Counted from the stretch's first letter, positions 14,127-23,206 are shown. The stretch: DNA of 42,156 nt from Spirochaetaceae bacterium (GCA_020353535.1 CP070696.1:1955662-1997817); one strand, 5' to 3'. The notes: a model not told the origin generated them from the letters alone. Numbers and translations: made by a program.

Positions 14127-15218
14127 TCAATCTTCGAGTCGCTCCAGGCATTGAGCCGCCGCGCCCAAGACACCCGCCTCGTTCTGCAGAGCTGCCGTGT
14201 GGATCTTCACTTCGGCGAGGGGGAGGGGCCAGGCGAAATCTGCGATGTACTCCTGGACGGGCTTAAGCAGTTCCTCTCCGGCCGCTGATATGCCACCGCC
14301 GATGATGCAGGCCTGGGGGTTGAAGATATTCACAAGATTGCCGAATACCCGGGCGATGTGCCAGGCGGTCTCCCGAACCACCTCCCGGGCCGAGGGGTCG
14401 CCGGCCCGGGCGCGCCGGAATATGGATTCAGCCGTGATCGACTGTATTGTCGCAGCACCTGCGGATCTCCGGGCGGACCTCCCGGCGGGCTTACCCCGGC
14501 CGGGCGCTGCCGGGCGAGACGTGGCCGGCTGAGGTGTGGCCGGTAGAGACGTGGCGGACTGAGGTGTCGCTGGCTGAGGTGTGGACCGCCGCGGCGAACC
14601 GCCGCGCTTGGTGATCTTTTCCCGGTAGCTCCGCTCGATTGCCGCGGCGCACGCGTACTGTTCGAAGCATCCCCTGCTGCCGCAGGTGCAGAACGGGCCC
14701 TGGGCGTCCAGACAGATATGGCCGATCTCTCCGGCCAGGCCCCTGGTGCCGCGAAATACCCTACCCTCCAGAACCAGAGCGCCTCCCACCCCCGCTCCCA
14801 GGGTGATCATGATAAAGGAGTCGTAGCCGACACCGATCCCGAACTGCAGCTCTCCAGCGGCGGCGCAGTTGGCATCGTTATCCGCAAATACAGGCAGGGT
14901 GAAATCTTCGCTCAGGTATTTTACCAGGGAACGGTTCTTGAAGGCCGGTAGGTTCTCCGAACCCTGAAGCACCCGACCTTCGTTGCGATCGATGAATCCA
15001 GGAGATCCGATGCCGATGGCCGATACGCTGACGCCGAGCTCGCGGCAGCGGCGGCGGATGCAGTGAGCAACCATGCCGAATATGTCGTCGTAGCTCTGGC
15101 CGGAAGAGATCTCCAGCCGCTCGGTTCCGTTCAGATTTCCTTTCTCGTCGACAATCCCGATTTTGGCAGCAGTGCCGCCGAAATCCACTCCGCAAAAGTA
15201 TCGTTGTTTCTGCGCCAT
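14127..15218 (-). CDS. ROK-family sugar kinase with repeat-built insertion
   Basis: A 363-residue ROK protein without a DNA-binding domain, so a sugar kinase (glucokinase-like). It has the N-terminal ATP motif VDFGGTAAKIG, catalytic D115 in DNDANCAA, the GAGVGGALV loop, and the zinc motif H167 with C177, C179 and C184 (GHICLDAQGPFCTCGSRGC). Between the zinc motif and the C-terminal lobe there is a low-complexity insert, about residues 204-255, absent from normal ROK enzymes and made largely of a pentapeptide of the type TPQPA. The gene is convergent with the aldolases and divergent from the PFK operon. A weak ribosome site precedes ATG 15218. Confidence 0.88.
   Translation of the reverse strand: MAQKQRYFCGVDFGGTAAKIGIVDEKGNLNGTERLEISSGQSYDDIFGMVAHCIRRRCRELGVSVSAIGIGSPGFIDRNEGRVLQGSENLPAFKNRSLVKYLSEDFTLPVFADNDANCAAAGELQFGIGVGYDSFIMITLGAGVGGALVLEGRVFRGTRGLAGEIGHICLDAQGPFCTCGSRGCFEQYACAAAIERSYREKITKRGGSPRRSTPQPATPQSATSLPATPQPATSRPAAPGRGKPAGRSARRSAGAATIQSITAESIFRRARAGDPSAREVVRETAWHIARVFGNLVNIFNPQACIIGGGISAAGEELLKPVQEYIADFAWPLPLAEVKIHTAALQNEAGVLGAAAQCLERLED
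14454..14609 (-). repeat. 15-bp tandem repeat inside the ROK kinase gene
   Basis: About five degenerate 15-bp units encode TPQPA, TPQSA, TSLPA, TPQPA and TSRPA in tandem, followed by a basic Gly/Pro/Arg tail. On the plus strand the unit looks like GTGGCCGGCTGAGGT with variants. It stays in frame and lies in a surface loop of the ROK fold. Confidence 0.75.
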
Positions 15219-15537
15219 TACTTTGTCCCGCCTCGTTTGTCAGTGTACCATATTTGGAGAATTCTACTATCCCACCACGAGAAAGCGGGAGCAACAGCCG
15301 GTGGAGACGGCAAAGCCCAGCTAAGAGATCCTCCTTCTTGCCGATATACGAGACGCCTTGCAGAAAAAATAGCCACTGCACGTATCAAAGCGGGCGTAAA
15401 TATCCGTTTCTTGAATAACAAAACGGAATCCTCTAATCTAAACGAAGAAAAAAACAATATGGCTATGATACGAGATAATGTCATTTTTGACGGCCTGAGT
15501 TCATACAATTCACGATGTAGTTTTATAGGAGTGGATG
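15219..15537. other. Divergent intergenic region between ROK and PFK genes
   Basis: No gene is supported in these 319 bp. The left part is GC-rich and codon-like on neither strand; the right part (15360-15537) is AT-rich and should hold the promoter of the PFK operon. TACAAT at 15504-15509 and TTGACG at 15487-15492 are present but not correctly spaced with each other, so no promoter is called. A small hairpin CCGTTT/AAACGG lies at 15404-15426. Confidence 0.45.
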
Positions 15538-16722
15538 ATGGGAAAGGGAAATGCAGTCGTAGGTCAGTCCGGGGGCCCGACGTCGGTCATCAACAGCAGC
15601 CTGGCGGGAGTGATCGAAGCCGCCGCCGCCTCCTCAGCGGTCGATCGGATATACGGTATGCGCTTTGCGATTGAAGGACTCATGGAGGACCGGCTGGTTG
15701 ATTTGAGCGAAAAACCGAAGGGGATTTTGGAGAAGCTAAAGCACACGCCTTCATCAGCACTCGGATCCTCCCGCCACAAGATCCAGGAGCAGGATCTGCC
15801 CAAGATCCTGGATGTACTGAAAAAACACGATATCCGCTACTTCTTTCTGATTGGCGGCAACGACACCATGGACACCATTCATCGGGTCGAACAGCACTGC
15901 CGGCAGCAGGGCTACGAGCTGTTCGGTGTGGGTATCCCAAAAACCGTCGACAACGATCTGTTTGGAACCGACCACACTCCCGGTTTTCCCTCCGCCGCCC
16001 GCTGCAACATCCTCAATGTGCTTCAGGCCGGCATCCTGGCCCGGGACATGCAGAGGGTGGACAGGTACGTGATCTACCAGTCGATCGGAAGGGACGCCGG
16101 CTGGCTCAGCGCAGCCACTGCAGCCGCCAGGAGACAGGAAGCCGAAGCCCCGCACCTGATTTATCTTCCGGAGGTAGCCTTTGAAAAGGAACGGTTCCTC
16201 GCCGATGTGGAGAAATGCATAACCAGGTACGGTTGGGTTTCGATTGTCTGCGGAGAAGGCCTGCAATACGCGGATGGAACCCCGGTCAGTGCCTCCCAGA
16301 CAACGGACAAGTTCGGCAATATCGAGTTCGGTGCCATGGCCGGTGCCAGCGTGGCTTTGAATCTGCACAGGATGATCATGGATCGTTTCGACTTCCGGGG
16401 TGAGTTTCAGATCACCGAATCTTTGATCATGAGTGCCATGGATCGCTCCGTCGACCTGGATCTTCAGGAAGCCTACGATTGCGGCAGGAAGGCCGTGGAG
16501 CTGGCCACCGGGGATACCTCCGGTGTCATGGTCACGATCGCGAGAACTTCCAACGCCCCCTACCGGGCCGCCTACCAAACCGCGCCCCTGTCCGAGGTGG
16601 CCGAAAAAAGTAAACCCATGCCGCGGGAGTATATCAATTCCGATGGTAACTTTGTAACTGACGAATTCTACGAGTATATTCGGCCGCTGGTCGGGGATAT
16701 CCCCGAGTTTGCGGTGCTTTGA
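15538..16722 (+). CDS. 6-phosphofructokinase, diphosphate-dependent type
   Basis: A 394-residue PfkA-superfamily enzyme that phosphorylates fructose-6-phosphate to the 1,6-bisphosphate. Two residues that separate diphosphate- from ATP-dependent enzymes can be read: GGNDTMDT has Asp where ATP enzymes have Gly (GGDGS), and PKTVDNDL has Lys in the PKTxDND motif. Both point to PPi as phosphate donor, making the step reversible. MDRSVDLDLQEAY and QITESLIMSAM form the C-terminal substrate half. ATG 15538 is best spaced from AGGAG (15527-15531); ATG 15535 is an alternative. It heads the SIS-ROK-DUF4954 operon, so it may act on a product of those enzymes. Confidence 0.9.
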   Translation: MGKGNAVVGQSGGPTSVINSSLAGVIEAAAASSAVDRIYGMRFAIEGLMEDRLVDLSEKPKGILEKLKHTPSSALGSSRHKIQEQDLPKILDVLKKHDIRYFFLIGGNDTMDTIHRVEQHCRQQGYELFGVGIPKTVDNDLFGTDHTPGFPSAARCNILNVLQAGILARDMQRVDRYVIYQSIGRDAGWLSAATAAARRQEAEAPHLIYLPEVAFEKERFLADVEKCITRYGWVSIVCGEGLQYADGTPVSASQTTDKFGNIEFGAMAGASVALNLHRMIMDRFDFRGEFQITESLIMSAMDRSVDLDLQEAYDCGRKAVELATGDTSGVMVTIARTSNAPYRAAYQTAPLSEVAEKSKPMPREYINSDGNFVTDEFYEYIRPLVGDIPEFAVL

Positions 16723-16775
16723 TTGCAATTGAGGTTATTGAAGAACTTCAATTCCAGAATAGCCAAGGAGGAACC

Positions 16776-17792
16776 ATGAACTTAAAGAACGCGGAGTATT
16801 CCCGCTACAAGCTCGTCCAGGAGATGATGCAGACACCCGACGTCATCCGACGCTTCGACGCCAAAGCAGCGAAAGAGTTCGTACCCGCGTTGAAAACAGC
16901 GGGGCGCCTGTTTCTGACCGGAGAAGGCTCCAGCCGGATCTTTCCGGCCAAGCGAGCCATCTATGACGGCTTGAAAAAGGCGGATGCCCTGTCGATCGCC
17001 ACCGACGGCGCCACCCAGGCTCTGGAGTACGATCTGTCGGCATACGCGATTTTCGGCGCTTCCAACTCCGGGAAGACTAAGGAGGTGGTACGGCTGTTTC
17101 AGAAGCTCAGGGAGGCCGGCCATAGGGCTTTGTTTGCCCTGACCGCCTATGAGGATTCGCCCCTGGACCAGCTGGCTGCGGTCAGCCATATCCTGATCAG
17201 CGGTAAGGAGGAGGCGGTGGCCGCCACCAAGACGGTGGTGGAGCAGGCTCTGTTCTACGATAGCCTGCTGCGGGCGCTGCGGGGCGAGCCCATGGCGGAT
17301 CTTGAGGATCTGGCGGACAAGGTTGAGGAAGCCCTGACCGCCGCTATTGATCCTCGGCTGGTGGAATGGGCTAAAAACGCCTCTACGATCTACTTCGCAG
17401 GCCGCAATACCGGCGTTGCCGAAGAGCTGACCCTCAAGACCAATGAGATCACCCGCAAGAAAGCCGATTTTCTGGAAGGCACCTACGCTGTTCACGGTAT
17501 CGAGGAGGTCATGGATGCCCAGGAAGTTGTCGTGGTGGTGCATCCTTTCGAATCCGAGGAACAGAAGTTCCGCGAATGCCTGATTGACGGAGTCGGTCTG
17601 GAAGTCCTGGCCATATCCACACGGAAGACGAGTTTTCCCACCATGGTCATTCCCGACGCCGGTGATTATCAGAGCTATGTGGAGATCGCCGCAGGTTGGA
17701 ACCTGCTGGTAGAGATCGGCATCGCTCTGGGCATCAACCTGGACAAGCCGCAGCGAGCCCGCAAAGTGGGAAACATCTACCAGGGAAACTGA
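16776..17792 (+). CDS. SIS-domain sugar-phosphate isomerase/deaminase
   Basis: A 338-residue protein with two SIS domains, like the isomerase half of GlmS, AgaS or FrlB. Domain 1 has GEGSSRIFPAKRA and ASNSGKTKEVV (phosphate-binding serines) and GKEEAVAATKTVVEQ. Domain 2 has GRNTGVAEELTLKTNEITRK followed by HGIEEVM, where GlmS has its catalytic glutamate and gel-HGP region. It should act on an amino-sugar or ketosamine phosphate. ATG 16776 is preceded by AAGGAGG. It overlaps the ROK gene by 1 bp (TGATG). The pairing of SIS with a kinase suggests phosphorylation then isomerisation or deamination. Confidence 0.85.
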   Translation: MNLKNAEYSRYKLVQEMMQTPDVIRRFDAKAAKEFVPALKTAGRLFLTGEGSSRIFPAKRAIYDGLKKADALSIATDGATQALEYDLSAYAIFGASNSGKTKEVVRLFQKLREAGHRALFALTAYEDSPLDQLAAVSHILISGKEEAVAATKTVVEQALFYDSLLRALRGEPMADLEDLADKVEEALTAAIDPRLVEWAKNASTIYFAGRNTGVAEELTLKTNEITRKKADFLEGTYAVHGIEEVMDAQEVVVVVHPFESEEQKFRECLIDGVGLEVLAISTRKTSFPTMVIPDAGDYQSYVEIAAGWNLLVEIGIALGINLDKPQRARKVGNIYQGN

Positions 17793-18805
17793 TGGGCCAG
17801 TACTACGCGGCCGTTGACATCGGAGCCACCAAAACCACCGCCAGTGTGTCCTCCCGGGACGGGATCCTCGCCCGGGTGTATCAGCTCACTAAAAAACGGG
17901 GGAACGAGGCGACAGTGCCCCGGCAGGTCGATTTCCTCATCGCCTGCGCCTGCCAGCAGGCCGGAATCGTGAAGGGTCAAATCGCCGCCGTGGGTATCAG
18001 CACGGTCGGTCCTTTCGAAAAACGCGACGGCCGTTTGGCTCTGGCGGCGCCGAATGTGTGCGGCGCACTTGGCGGCGAGTGTGAGGGCAGGGAAAACGAC
18101 TGGACCCTGGTACCATTGGAGGAGGAGTTGTCAGGCAAGTATCGCCGTCTTCGCATCGCCAATGATTGCATCAGCGCGGCTGTGGCGGAGCGCAGCTTCG
18201 GCGCGGGTCGGGGCCAGGATGACCTGCTGTATGTAACCTGGAGTACAGGTATCGGCGGCGGTGCCTTCGTCGACGGCCATCTGCTCACCGGCAAGAACGA
18301 CAATGCCCTGCATCTGGGGCACATCGTAATGAGTTATCGGTACGCCGATGAGCCCCGCTGCGGTTGCGGGGGACGGGCCCATCTGGAGGCGCTGGTAGCC
18401 GGTCCGGCCATTGCCAGAGAATACGGGGAGCAGCCGCCTGAGGTTTTCAGGCGCTGTAGAAACGGAGATAAGCGGGCTGAAGCGCTGATTCAGCGTGTGG
18501 CCAGGGTCATGGCCATAGGTTTGTACAGCGCGATTGCGCTGCTTGACAGCCGCCTGATCATCGTTGGGGGAAGCGTCTCTAAGAATTGGGATCTGCTGGA
18601 ACCCCTTGTGGTGACGGAGTTCTACAAACAGTTCCCGGCTCTCACCCGGGAGGTGGTCCTAACGCGCTCACAGCTGGATCAGTACCTTGGGGATATGGCG
18701 GGTTTAAGCCTGGTAATGCCGGACAGCTGGATCGCGGATTGGCAGGAAACGCGGCCGTGGGAGAACGCACCCGAGACAACGGTACTGGATCCGGAGGTAG
18801 TCTGA
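17792..18805 (+). CDS. ROK-family sugar kinase
   Basis: A 337-residue ROK kinase with no helix-turn-helix. It has VDIGATKTTASV at the N-terminus, IANDCISAAVAERSFG around the catalytic Asp, and GIGGGAFVDGHL. The zinc motif is unusual: GHIVMSYRYADEPRCGCGG then RAHLEAL, where the third cysteine of the standard CxCGxxGC motif is replaced by histidine. It is one of two ROK proteins here and is not closely similar to the one at 14127. It is coupled to the SIS gene by a 1-bp overlap. Substrate probably an amino or N-acyl hexose, by context only. Confidence 0.87.
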   Translation: MGQYYAAVDIGATKTTASVSSRDGILARVYQLTKKRGNEATVPRQVDFLIACACQQAGIVKGQIAAVGISTVGPFEKRDGRLALAAPNVCGALGGECEGRENDWTLVPLEEELSGKYRRLRIANDCISAAVAERSFGAGRGQDDLLYVTWSTGIGGGAFVDGHLLTGKNDNALHLGHIVMSYRYADEPRCGCGGRAHLEALVAGPAIAREYGEQPPEVFRRCRNGDKRAEALIQRVARVMAIGLYSAIALLDSRLIIVGGSVSKNWDLLEPLVVTEFYKQFPALTREVVLTRSQLDQYLGDMAGLSLVMPDSWIADWQETRPWENAPETTVLDPEVV

Positions 18806-18823
18806 TCGGGACGCAGAGCATGG

Positions 18824-18858
18824 GGGGAATGAGCATGAGGGGTAATGAGCATGAGTGA
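18824..18858 (+). repeat. Duplicated start region with overlapping micro-ORF
   Basis: The stretch GGGGAATGAGCATGAG is followed directly by GGGGTAATGAGCATGAG, so the start context is duplicated. The first copy opens a nine-codon frame (MSMRGNEHE, 18829-18858) that overlaps the DUF4954 start in another frame. This could tune translation or be a neutral duplication. Confidence 0.5.
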
Positions 18859-21082
18859 GATTAGCATAGGTAAGCTTAGGGATTTCTCCAAAGGATTCGT
18901 ACCCGCGGAATATGGACAGGAGTGCCGGGACGAAGATCTGCGGCGTTTTCAAAAGGGGGAGGACAAGACCTACAAACCCCTGAGCTCGGAGCAGATCGAG
19001 GTACTGGTGAAGAACAACAACACCGCCGAGGACTGGGACCGTATTTTGGTGACCGGAGAGTTTGATCCTCGTCTGGTTCGCAACTGCGAGTTCTGGGGTC
19101 TTGTACGGATCGGAACGCTTTCTCCGACCTTCCTGGAATACCACGAGCTCAGGCTGCCGGTCGGGCTCTCCAACAGCACCATCATAAGCTGTGACATCGG
19201 CGACAACGTGGTGATGCGCAATGTCCACTACATTGCCCACTACATCATCGGCAACCGCGTAATCCTGTTCAACATCGACGAGATGATCACGGTGAACCAT
19301 GCCAAATTCGGCAATGGTATTGTGAAGCAGGGTGAGCCGGAATCCGTGCGGATCTGGCTGGAGGTGGGCAATGAGAACGGCGGTCGTAAGATCCTGCCCT
19401 TCAACGGCATGCTCCCCGCCGATGCCTACATCTGGTCCCGCTACCGGGAGCGGGCGGATCTGCTCGCAGCTTTACAGGAGATGACCGACGGGGCAGCGGA
19501 CAACCGGCGCGGACATTACGGAATCGTGGGGGATCGTTCGGTGATCAAGAACAGCCGCATCATCAAGGACACCCTCATCGGCAGCGATTGCTACATCAAG
19601 GGAGCCAACAAGCTAAAGAACCTCACCATCAACTCGAGCATGGAAGAACCGAGTCAGGTCGGGGAAGGGGTGGAGATGGTCAACGGGATCGTAGGCTACG
19701 GGAACAAGATTTTCTACGGGGTAAAAGCGGTGCGCTTTTTTACCGGACGAAACGTGCAGTTGAAGTATGGGGCAAGGTTGATCAACTCCTTTCTGGGCGG
19801 GAACTCGACGGTCTCCTGCTGCGAGATCCTCAACAACCTGATCTTCCCTTTTCACGAACAGCACCACAATAATTCCTTTCTGACCGCCTCCACGCTCCTG
19901 GGCCAATCCAACATTGCGGCGGCGGCCACCATCGGCAGCAATCACAACTCCCGGGCGAATGACGGCGAGGTTCTGGCCGGACGGGGATTCTGGCCCGGTT
20001 TGGCCTCCAGCTTCAAACACTCCTCCTGCTTCGCCTCCTACGCCTTGATTGCCAAGGGGAGCTATCCCTGCGAGCTCAACATCACCCTTCCCTTCGCTCT
20101 GGTGAGCATGGGTGAGGACCAGCGGACCATCCAGTTGATGCCAGGCTACTGGTTCGAGCACAACATGTACGCGGTGGTGCGAAACGCCAACAAGTATCGA
20201 GCCCGGGACAAACGGGTAGTCAAGGAGCAGAACATTGAATACGACTTTCTGGCTCCGGACACCGCCGAGGAGATGATCCGGGGTATGGAGACCCTCGGTT
20301 CAGCCATAGAAGAACATATCGGACGGCAGCTTAGCCCCGAAGATTTCGACAACTATGGGGATATCGATGCCTCCCTGGAGCTATGGCTGGAGGGTATGGC
20401 CTACAAACGCAAGGTAAGAATCCTCCACCCCCTCCGCGGCTATCTCTGGTATCGGAAGATGCTGCGTTTCTACGGAGCCAGAGAGCTGAAGAGCGCAGTA
20501 CAGCGGGCTTTTGAAGGTCGGGCGCCCGGCTCAGGGGCGCCCGGCTCAGGGGCGTCGCACCGGCGCACCGCCGACGAACGCAGCGGTGATGCAATTGCAA
20601 AAGATATCAGGAAGCGCTACGCCAATTCCTACCGCAGATGGGCGAACATCGGGGGTCAACTGATACCTGAGCCGGAGCTCGAGAATCTGATTCGCAACGT
20701 CTGTGATCGGCGTATAGCCTCCTGGGAGCAGCTTCATCAGGCTTACGACGCGGCCTGGGAGGCGTACCCGGAACAGAGAATCGCGCATGCCCTTTACTGC
20801 CTGCTGTATAGCTACAAGCTCGAGATGAAGGATCTCAGCCTTGATTTGATACGTGAATGCCTGGAGGAGTCGGCCCGGATTGCAGAGGAACTGCTTCAGC
20901 GGGCCTACGCTTCCAGAAAGAAGGATTTCGATAATCCGTATCGCCAGGCTACCTTCCGCGACCCCGTGGAGATGGAAGCGGTTTGGGGCAAACTGGAGGA
21001 CATATCCTTTCTCAAGGACTACACCTCTGAGATCGAGGGCTACCGTCGGGAAGTACAAGAGTGCCTGGCCGCTGTTTCTTGA
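18851..21082 (+). CDS. DUF4954 family protein (left-handed beta-helix)
   Basis: A 743-residue protein of the DUF4954 type. Residues about 110-400 hold hexapeptide-like turns (IISCDIGDNVVMRNVHYIAH, HYGIVGDRSVIKNSRIIKDT, TIGSNHNSRANDGE) of a left-handed beta-helix, the fold of sugar acyl- and nucleotidyltransferases. The C-terminal ~180 residues are alpha-helical. A linker near residue 560 holds two APGSG repeats. ATG 18851 is about nine bases after AGGGG; ATG 18845 is possible. Conserved members occur mainly in spirochaetes and Bacteroidetes; their role is unknown, although the fold suggests acyl transfer or sugar binding. It lies between a sugar kinase and a phosphatase. Confidence 0.82.
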   Translation: MSEISIGKLRDFSKGFVPAEYGQECRDEDLRRFQKGEDKTYKPLSSEQIEVLVKNNNTAEDWDRILVTGEFDPRLVRNCEFWGLVRIGTLSPTFLEYHELRLPVGLSNSTIISCDIGDNVVMRNVHYIAHYIIGNRVILFNIDEMITVNHAKFGNGIVKQGEPESVRIWLEVGNENGGRKILPFNGMLPADAYIWSRYRERADLLAALQEMTDGAADNRRGHYGIVGDRSVIKNSRIIKDTLIGSDCYIKGANKLKNLTINSSMEEPSQVGEGVEMVNGIVGYGNKIFYGVKAVRFFTGRNVQLKYGARLINSFLGGNSTVSCCEILNNLIFPFHEQHHNNSFLTASTLLGQSNIAAAATIGSNHNSRANDGEVLAGRGFWPGLASSFKHSSCFASYALIAKGSYPCELNITLPFALVSMGEDQRTIQLMPGYWFEHNMYAVVRNANKYRARDKRVVKEQNIEYDFLAPDTAEEMIRGMETLGSAIEEHIGRQLSPEDFDNYGDIDASLELWLEGMAYKRKVRILHPLRGYLWYRKMLRFYGARELKSAVQRAFEGRAPGSGAPGSGASHRRTADERSGDAIAKDIRKRYANSYRRWANIGGQLIPEPELENLIRNVCDRRIASWEQLHQAYDAAWEAYPEQRIAHALYCLLYSYKLEMKDLSLDLIRECLEESARIAEELLQRAYASRKKDFDNPYRQATFRDPVEMEAVWGKLEDISFLKDYTSEIEGYRREVQECLAAVS
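20520..20554 (+). repeat. 15-bp direct repeat inside the DUF4954 gene
   Basis: GGGCGCCCGGCTCAG occurs at 20520-20534 and 20535-20549, with the first five bases of a third copy. It encodes APGSG twice in the linker between the beta-helix and helical parts. The unit length and the CCGGCT core resemble the repeat in the ROK gene at 14454. Confidence 0.75.
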
Positions 21083-21116
21083 ACTCCCGGCCGGATATCA
21101 GTACATTAGCCGCACA

Positions 21117-21770
21117 ATGATGGATACAGAAATCGAGGCCGTTGTTTTTGACTTCGGTGGTGTTCTGACCCGGGCACCGCTGGATGGTAACATCGAGACC
21201 CTGCGGGCTCTCTGTGGGCTGGATCGTCCGACCTTCGACAGGGAATACCGGCTACAACGTTTCGATTATGATCGAGGCACCGTGGACAGCCTGCAGTACT
21301 GGACCCGGATCATGAGCTTCGGGGGTGCGGCCCCCACGCAGCAAAGCATCCGCTCCCTGATCGAGGAGGATACCGCAGGCTGGACGCGGCCGAATGAAGC
21401 GGTCCTCGCCTGGGCTTGGCAGCTGCAGGAGGTGGGAGTCAGAACCGCCATCCTCTCCAACATGCCGCGGGACATACTCGTCCGGATTCAGGATCGCTTC
21501 GATTGGATCAAACGTTTCGAAGTGCGGATTTTCTCCTGCAACCTGGGCACGATCAAACCCGAAGCGGAGATATATCAGGCCTGTATGGAAGCCCTCGAGT
21601 TGAAAGGATCGAAAATCCTGTTTCTGGATGACAGCTCTGAAAACGTAAAGGCGGCCAGGCGGTCCGGGATGAGAGCCATTTTGTTTCGTGAGTTGGTAGA
21701 AGCTCTCCGGCAGATCGCACAGAAAGGTTGGCTGCCCGCACTACAAGCCGCGAAACAGGAGCAGCGATGA
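21117..21770 (+). CDS. HAD-IA family hydrolase
   Basis: A 217-residue HAD phosphatase. Motif I is VVFDFGGVL: nucleophile D12 is present, but the usual second aspartate is glycine, as in the YihX/epoxide-hydrolase-N-domain branch. Motif II is ILSNMP, the lysine is in LGTIKPEAEIYQ, and motif IV is ILFLDDSSENVKAARRSGM. Two ATGs (21117, 21120) are possible and neither has a clear ribosome site. It overlaps tldD by 4 bp. Members dephosphorylate sugar phosphates such as alpha-glucose-1-phosphate; the operon is consistent with such a substrate. Confidence 0.88.
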   Translation: MMDTEIEAVVFDFGGVLTRAPLDGNIETLRALCGLDRPTFDREYRLQRFDYDRGTVDSLQYWTRIMSFGGAAPTQQSIRSLIEEDTAGWTRPNEAVLAWAWQLQEVGVRTAILSNMPRDILVRIQDRFDWIKRFEVRIFSCNLGTIKPEAEIYQACMEALELKGSKILFLDDSSENVKAARRSGMRAILFRELVEALRQIAQKGWLPALQAAKQEQR

Positions 21771-23206
21771 AGGTTCCTCTATCGGCCTATCTTACCAACA
21801 ATAAACACCCTCTTAGTCGGCTCGTCCGCATCCTCTCGAGGGAGTTTCCCTACGTATCGATTTTATCCACCGACTCGATCGGGATGCGCTATTCGGTTCG
21901 CGGGCGCGTAGTCGATGTGCGGCAGAGCGACTGGTGTGAGCGGGGATCGGTGATCAGGATACACGACGGTCACGGCTACTCGGAGTACTCTTTCAACAGT
22001 CTTGAGGGAGATGAACAGAAGCATATCGAATCCCTGGCCGCGGAGATCCGAGATCGTTTCCAGAGCTCTTCGCTGGTTGTCCAACAGCTGCCCTTCAATC
22101 GCCCCAAGCTTCCCGCTATTATCGAACAGCCCCTGTCCGGCACTTGGCAGGGGGAGGTTGGAATTCTCCCGGATACGGTAGATGTTGCGGAGACGACCAG
22201 TCGGCTTACAGCCCTCAAGGATCGGGCCTTTGCCGAAAGCCCGTATCTGGTGGACATGGAGGTTCGCTTCGAATACATGCGGGTATCCAAACTGTTTGTC
22301 TCGAACAAGCGGGAACTGGAACAATCCTACCTTTGGACCCAGGGGTACCTGATTCCCGTCGTGCGCAGGGACGAGGCGACACGGGAGATGTACGCATCCT
22401 ATTCGGGGCTCAAGGGAGTGGAACTTATCGATGAGATGGAGGCGGGACTGCCGGAAACGATGAACATAGCCGTGCAGCTGCTCGATGCCGGGCGTATCGA
22501 ACCGGGTGAATACGAGGTGATCCTCTCTCCGGGCATCGCCGGGCTGTTGGCTCACGAATCCTTTGGTCATGGTGTGGAGACGGACATGTTCGTCAAAGGC
22601 AGAGCCAAGGCGGCGGATTACATCGGCAAATCCGTGGCCTCTACGATCGTGAACCTCCACGACGGCGCCCGGGCAGCCGAGCAGACCGGTTCGTATTGGT
22701 TCGACGACGAGGGTGTTTTGGGCGGGGACAGCCTGGTGATCGAGAATGGTATCTTTAGGAACGGTATCTCGGATCTGCTCTCGGCGCTGCGTCTAGGCAC
22801 CTCCCCCACCGGTAACGGCAAGCGGGAATCTTTCGAGCGAAAAGCCTACGCCCGCATGACCAATACCTTTTTCACAGCCGGAAGCGACAGCCTGGAACAG
22901 ATGATCGCCTCTGTTAAAAACGGTTATCTGCTGGAGAAGTTTCTATCCGGTATGGAGGATCCCAAGAACTGGGGTATCCAGGGGCAGATCCTCTATGCCC
23001 GCGAAATCCGGGACGGTAAGCTGAATGGCCGGATTGTATCGCCGTTGTTCATGTTCGGCTATGTGCCGGAGGTTCTGGGATCGGTGAGCATGCTGTCCGG
23101 AGAGGTGCAGCTTGCCGGAAGCGGCATGTGCGGAAAGGGGCACAAGGAGTACGTGAAGACCTCCTTCGGTGGTCCTTACATGAAAACGGTGATGAGGTTG
23201 GGATGA
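21767..23206 (+). CDS. tldD: TldD-family metalloprotease subunit
   Basis: A 479-residue TldD homologue, the catalytic subunit of the TldD/TldE heterodimeric peptidase that trims microcin and other peptide precursors. The HExxxH zinc motif is H263-E264-S-F-G-H268 in AHESFGHGVETD. Later signatures MTNTFFTAGSDSLEQMI and GGPYMK are present. The ATG at 21767 overlaps the HAD gene, with AGGAG upstream. The partner tldE follows with a 4-bp overlap, so subunits would be made in equal amounts. No obvious peptide precursor gene is nearby. Confidence 0.92.
   Translation: MKVPLSAYLTNNKHPLSRLVRILSREFPYVSILSTDSIGMRYSVRGRVVDVRQSDWCERGSVIRIHDGHGYSEYSFNSLEGDEQKHIESLAAEIRDRFQSSSLVVQQLPFNRPKLPAIIEQPLSGTWQGEVGILPDTVDVAETTSRLTALKDRAFAESPYLVDMEVRFEYMRVSKLFVSNKRELEQSYLWTQGYLIPVVRRDEATREMYASYSGLKGVELIDEMEAGLPETMNIAVQLLDAGRIEPGEYEVILSPGIAGLLAHESFGHGVETDMFVKGRAKAADYIGKSVASTIVNLHDGARAAEQTGSYWFDDEGVLGGDSLVIENGIFRNGISDLLSALRLGTSPTGNGKRESFERKAYARMTNTFFTAGSDSLEQMIASVKNGYLLEKFLSGMEDPKNWGIQGQILYAREIRDGKLNGRIVSPLFMFGYVPEVLGSVSMLSGEVQLAGSGMCGKGHKEYVKTSFGGPYMKTVMRLG

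Noticed and set aside
14454..14609. CRISPR-like repeat array
   Set aside because: The repeats are 15 bp, degenerate, without spacers and in frame within a kinase gene.
15063..15674. Plus-strand open frame across the ROK/PFK gap
   Set aside because: It covers the start of both real genes in other frames, and its low-information protein has no motif.
15754..16728. Minus-strand frame under the phosphofructokinase gene
   Set aside because: The plus strand carries full PFK motifs; the opposite frame is a mirror of high-GC codon use.
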